Below, piece after piece: positions 16,062-18,416 of a stretch of DNA of 18,416 nucleotides (position 1 is the first letter of the stretch; the number at the start of each line of letters is the position of its first letter). Both the position numbers and the translations under genes were made by a program. Below the pieces are notes generated by a model that worked only from the letters and a program-made list of their open reading frames with translations, made no database searches and had not been told where the DNA came from. The stretch is from CAZEDK01 sp964511025. Lineage in GTDB: Bacteria > Patescibacteriota > Gracilibacteria > UBA1369 > GWF2-33-10. The DNA is taken from contig CAZEDK010000035.1 of NCBI GenBank assembly GCA_964511025.1, positions 1 to 18,416 of the forward strand, in the 5' to 3' direction.

Positions 16062-16075
16062 AAACTGTAAGTCAA
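16047..16075 (-). promoter_or_regulatory. Near-consensus promoter for dnaK
   Basis: On the minus strand TTGACT (16070-16075) and a perfect TATAAT (16047-16052) are 17 bp apart, in the 76-bp grpE-dnaK spacer. Transcription would start near 16040, giving a leader of about 30 nt that includes the distal CIRCE arm. Confidence 0.85.
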
Positions 16076-16084
16076 TTATTAATT

Positions 16085-16675
16085 TTAATTTTCTTCTTTA
16101 GTGGTTTCACCATTCCCTACAATTACTTTTGCGAATCTTATTACTTTTCCATTGAGCATATATCCCTTTTCCACCTCTTGTATTATCATGTCTTTTTCGC
16201 CACTTGTTTGCATTAATGCTTCATGAAAATTTGGATCTAATTTTTGCTGATTGGTTTCTATTTCAGTCAATCCTTGTTTTTTTAAAGTATCTATAAATTG
16301 TTTTTCAATATTAATTATTCCATTTACCCATTCATTGTTTGATAAATTTTCAGGTAATTGGTTGATAGCTCTTTGTATATTGTCTAGAAATGGCAGGATT
16401 TCTGTTAATAATTTAGTATTTGAGTATTTAACAAATTCTAATTTTTCTTCTTCACTTCTTCTTCTGAGATTTTGATAATCAGCCACAGATCTTTGTGCTA
16501 ATATTTTCATCTCTTCCAATTCTTTTTTTAGTCTTTCTATTTCTTCATCTTTCGGATCCTTTTTATCATCTCCTTGATTACTGTTGTTGTCCTTTTTTTG
16601 TTGCTCCTGTTTTTGTAATTGTTGTATTTGTTCTTCAAGACTTGGATTGTTTGGATTTTGTTGGTCGTCAGTCAT
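16085..16675 (-). CDS. grpE: Nucleotide exchange factor GrpE
   Basis: A 196-residue GrpE, which releases ADP from DnaK. A Gln/Asn/Lys-rich disordered N-terminus (1-45) leads into the long dimerising helix (ERLKKELEEMKILAQRSVADYQNLRRR, about 47-73). The C-terminal beta domain follows, with LDPNFHEALMQ and YMLNGKVIRFAKVIVG. Length is typical. It follows hrcA by 55 bp and precedes the dnaK promoter, so it is probably made from the hrcA transcript and may read into dnaK. No CIRCE lies upstream of it. Confidence 0.96.
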   Translation of the reverse strand: MTDDQQNPNNPSLEEQIQQLQKQEQQKKDNNSNQGDDKKDPKDEEIERLKKELEEMKILAQRSVADYQNLRRRSEEEKLEFVKYSNTKLLTEILPFLDNIQRAINQLPENLSNNEWVNGIINIEKQFIDTLKKQGLTEIETNQQKLDPNFHEALMQTSGEKDMIIQEVEKGYMLNGKVIRFAKVIVGNGETTKEEN

Positions 16676-16730
16676 ATTAAAATGATTATTTGTTTAATTT
16701 GTTGAAAATTGCTTGTTTAGTTTATCTAAT

Positions 16731-17453
16731 TTATTGCTCTGATAAAATACTTTTCACTTCTTTTAGGATTGCTGAATTGAGAGGATAATTCATTCTCGTT
16801 GGCCCCAATATGCCTATAAAACCTTGATATCCTGCATAATCATAATTACTTACAACTAAACTGCAAGATTCCATTTCTTTCAGAATATTTTCTTCTCCTA
16901 CAAATATTTTTATATTTTCATCGATATTTAATTTTTCTAACACTGCAATAAAATGATCTTTTTCTTCAAATACTTCAATTATTTGGCTTGCATTCATAAG
17001 TTTTTGTTGAAACTCAGGCTGTTTTAAAATATTTGACACGCCTAGATAGAAGGTTCTTTCTTTGCCGGGAATAGTTGCAAAACTTATATTAAAAGTTGCT
17101 TGTGCTAAAATAGATACAAGGTCATAAATCTTTTCCTGAATTTTTGTTAAATGATGTTTATGTGTGAGATTTTGAATTAAATTTTGTGCAAATTTTTGAA
17201 TATTTAAATCATTTTCGAAATTATCTATATAATTTCTGTAGCCTGCGTTTGTTGGAATTCTTCCTGCTGAAATATGCGGTTGATAAATGAGTCCTTCTTT
17301 TTCAAGATTCATCATATCATTTCTTATGGTTGCTGGTGAAACATGAAGATAATAATTAATCACAATACTTTTTGAACCTACAGGCTCGGCTGTCTTGATA
17401 AATTCGCTTATTATTGCATTTAAAATTGCTTGTTTCCTCGGATCTAGTTGCAT
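16731..17453 (-). CDS. hrcA: Heat-inducible transcription repressor HrcA (short form)
   Basis: A 240-residue HrcA, the repressor that binds CIRCE operators and is thought to be kept active by GroEL in other bacteria. The N-terminal winged helix is clear: RKQAILNAIISEFIKTAEPVGSK, SPATIRNDMMNLEKEGLI and PHISAGRIPTNAGYRNYID. The C-terminal GAF-like region is present, ending in GFIGILGPTRMNYP and a final helix. The family is usually ~340 residues, so the central and insert regions are about 100 residues shorter. I recall such short forms from CPR genomes. The gene heads the hrcA-grpE-dnaK run, and only dnaK carries a CIRCE here, so HrcA seems not to repress itself. Confidence 0.95.
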   Translation of the reverse strand: MQLDPRKQAILNAIISEFIKTAEPVGSKSIVINYYLHVSPATIRNDMMNLEKEGLIYQPHISAGRIPTNAGYRNYIDNFENDLNIQKFAQNLIQNLTHKHHLTKIQEKIYDLVSILAQATFNISFATIPGKERTFYLGVSNILKQPEFQQKLMNASQIIEVFEEKDHFIAVLEKLNIDENIKIFVGEENILKEMESCSLVVSNYDYAGYQGFIGILGPTRMNYPLNSAILKEVKSILSEQ

Positions 17454-17475
17454 ACTTTGTATTTAAAGTATTTCC

Positions 17476-17505
17476 ATTCTAATCTGTAGATATGGGAATT
17501 TGCAA
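17476..17505 (-). promoter_or_regulatory. Putative sigma-70 promoter for hrcA-grpE
   Basis: On the minus strand TTGCAA (17500-17505) and TAGAAT (17476-17481) are 18 bp apart, in the 71-bp spacer after the membrane-protein gene. The leader would be only about 16 nt. No CIRCE-like dyad overlaps it. The -35 is the same TTGCAA as at rpsL. Confidence 0.4.
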
Positions 17506-17524
17506 CACAAATAAACAGTGCATT

Positions 17525-18121
17525 TTAATATTTTGTTAATATCAAAAAACCTCCTATTATCAAAGCGAAAAATATGACACTTAAAAGATCAAAATATTTT
17601 TCAATTTTATCGGCTATTTTTTGTCCAAAAAATTTTAAAAATATTGCTATCAGGAAAAATCTAGATGATCTACCTATAATTAATGTAAATAAATTGATTT
17701 TAAACAAACCTGCGGCAATTGTGATTATTTTATAAGGAATTGGTGTGAATGCGGCAGTTAAAATTGTTATAAAAGCATAGGATTCATATTTGATTCTTAT
17801 TACCTCTACCAAATCTTGAAGATGATAAAAATTAATTATACTTTGTCCAATTGTTTCAAAAAAAGTATAACCAATAAAATATCCAAATATGCCGCCAAGT
17901 ACAGAGCCTATTGAGCATATTAATGCAAATTTCAATACTTTTTCTTTGTTTCCAATTCCCATTGCAATTAATAGCGGATCTGGAGGTATCGGGAAAAATG
18001 AACTTTCTGCAAAAGCGATTAAAAACAGTGAAGTTTGTGCGTGCTTGTGTTTTGCAAGATTAATAGTCCAATTGTATAGTTTTTTTAATTTTTTTAACGG
18101 AAATTTGATTATTTTGAGCAT
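17525..18121 (-). CDS. DedA/YqaA (SNARE-associated) family membrane protein
   Basis: From the preferred start this is a 198-residue integral membrane protein. Its family signature is a pair of proline-rich re-entrant motifs: SSFFPIPPDPLLIAMG (about 40-55) and FTPIPYKIITIAAG (about 125-138). Gly-rich helix SVLGGIFGYFIGY lies between them, and three hydrophobic helices follow, with an Arg in GRSSRFF. DedA-like proteins are linked to lipid flipping and membrane homeostasis; the exact substrate here is unknown. The start at 18121 is preferred over the ATG at 18169 because the longer form would overlap the preceding gene by 25 bp and adds nothing membrane-like. It lies 23 bp after the zinc-ribbon gene. 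Confidence 0.88.
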   Translation of the reverse strand: MLKIIKFPLKKLKKLYNWTINLAKHKHAQTSLFLIAFAESSFFPIPPDPLLIAMGIGNKEKVLKFALICSIGSVLGGIFGYFIGYTFFETIGQSIINFYHLQDLVEVIRIKYESYAFITILTAAFTPIPYKIITIAAGLFKINLFTLIIGRSSRFFLIAIFLKFFGQKIADKIEKYFDLLSVIFFALIIGGFLILTKY

Positions 18122-18144
18122 TTTTGAGTGATGAATGTTTGGTT

Positions 18145-18416
18145 TTAGTATACAGATTTTAAATAACAATCTTCACAGTACACTATCTCCCGCCCGGATG
18201 AATTTCCGTTCGGACGGGCTGGTCTTTCTGGACTATACGTTGTTTGAATTTCATTTCCACATTTCATACAATTTCTTTTCCAAAGTTTTCTAGGATTTCT
18301 TTGTTGCATTCGATCTTTGTGTCTCTGGTCAGGATGTTTTCTTGGAATTGGTAAATTCATGTTACGGTAAAAATCTAGTTCAGGTTTTGTAATTTGAAAT
18401 GGGCGATTTTGTAAAT
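18145..18416 (-). CDS. Zinc-ribbon protein, 5' end beyond the window
   Basis: The frame is open from the right edge of the window to a TAA at 18145-18147, so the ATG at 18358-18360 is probably internal. The visible part reads RPFQITKPELDFYRNMNLPI, a basic stretch with RNPRKLWKRN, then CMKCGNEIQTTYSPERP and VYCEDCYLKSVY. Two CxxC pairs should bind one zinc ion. I recall this arrangement, with an FxI...ELxFY block and a PRKLW motif, from small uncharacterised proteins common in CPR genomes; the function is not known. Between the two CxxC pairs there are ten residues encoded by a GC-rich palindrome (18190-18219) that look inserted. It is transcribed toward the DedA-like gene. Confidence 0.8.
   Translation of the reverse strand, partial: LQNRPFQITKPELDFYRNMNLPIPRKHPDQRHKDRMQQRNPRKLWKRNCMKCGNEIQTTYSPERPARPNGNSSGREIVYCEDCYLKSVY
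18189..18219. repeat. In-frame GC-rich palindromic element
   Basis: A stem of 12 positions (18189-18200 with 18207-18218) has nine Watson-Crick pairs, the rest wobble or mismatch depending on strand, and a six-base loop. About two thirds of the bases are G or C, against an AT-rich background. It adds exactly ten codons (ARPNGNSSGR) to the zinc-ribbon gene. No second copy is seen in this window. Confidence 0.6.

Noticed and set aside
18122..18169. Upstream start for the DedA-like protein at 18169
   Set aside because: It would overlap the zinc-ribbon gene by 25 bp and add a 16-residue non-membrane extension. The 18121 start gives ordinary spacing.
1..18416. Alternative genetic code with UGA as glycine (SR1/Gracilibacteria type)
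   Set aside because: The long conserved genes read through under the standard code without any TGA, and their glycines are GGN. A recoded genome would show many in-frame TGA codons.

Overview
This 18.4-kb window is AT-rich and densely coded, and all but one of its genes lie on the minus strand. The protein set and several sequence traits fit a bacterium of the Candidate Phyla Radiation (Patescibacteria), though the exact lineage cannot be fixed from the sequence alone. The traits are a short HrcA of 240 residues, an S12 with an extra ~13-residue segment near its N-terminus, a small zinc-ribbon protein of a type I recall from CPR genomes, no Shine-Dalgarno motif before any start, and no TGA stop on any full-length frame as it now reads. 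TGA is also absent inside the long frames, so the standard code (table 11) applies. Promoter-like sites resemble sigma-70 sites (TTGNNA / TANAAT), which argues against Bacteroidetes.

Layout from left to right. Positions 1-2300 are a decaying accessory island. It holds a DUF4143-type AAA ATPase flanked by two copies of a Phd/YefM-RelE toxin-antitoxin pair. The left copy survives only as 3' fragments. The right copy keeps a whole antitoxin, but its toxin has a single-base frameshift that destroys the conserved C-terminus. Positions 2307-10864 are a transcription/translation cluster transcribed rpoB, rpoC, rpsL, rpsG. It lacks fusA/tuf downstream and rplJ/rplL upstream. Positions 11024-13141 hold a sugar-phosphate-isomerase-like TIM barrel and serS. 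The only plus-strand gene is a small lipoprotein (13347-14015), whose strong hairpin terminator is shared with convergent dnaK.

Positions 14074-17453 are a heat-shock cluster transcribed hrcA, grpE, dnaK. A perfect CIRCE operator surrounds the -10 box of a near-consensus promoter directly in front of dnaK, and no CIRCE is visible in front of hrcA. HrcA would therefore repress dnaK by covering its promoter, while hrcA-grpE seem to be expressed separately. The right end has a DedA/YqaA-like membrane protein and a zinc-ribbon protein whose frame runs off the edge. The latter carries an in-frame 30-bp GC-rich palindrome between its two cysteine pairs.

I see no tRNA, rRNA, CRISPR array, insertion sequence or origin. 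No gene-free stretch exceeds 300 bases; the longest is 1-275, which holds the toxin-antitoxin remnants. The most unusual items are the broken paired toxin-antitoxin copies around the ATPase, the in-frame palindromic insertion, the dnaK operator layout, and a bulged hairpin upstream of rpoB. I found no convincing new multi-gene system.
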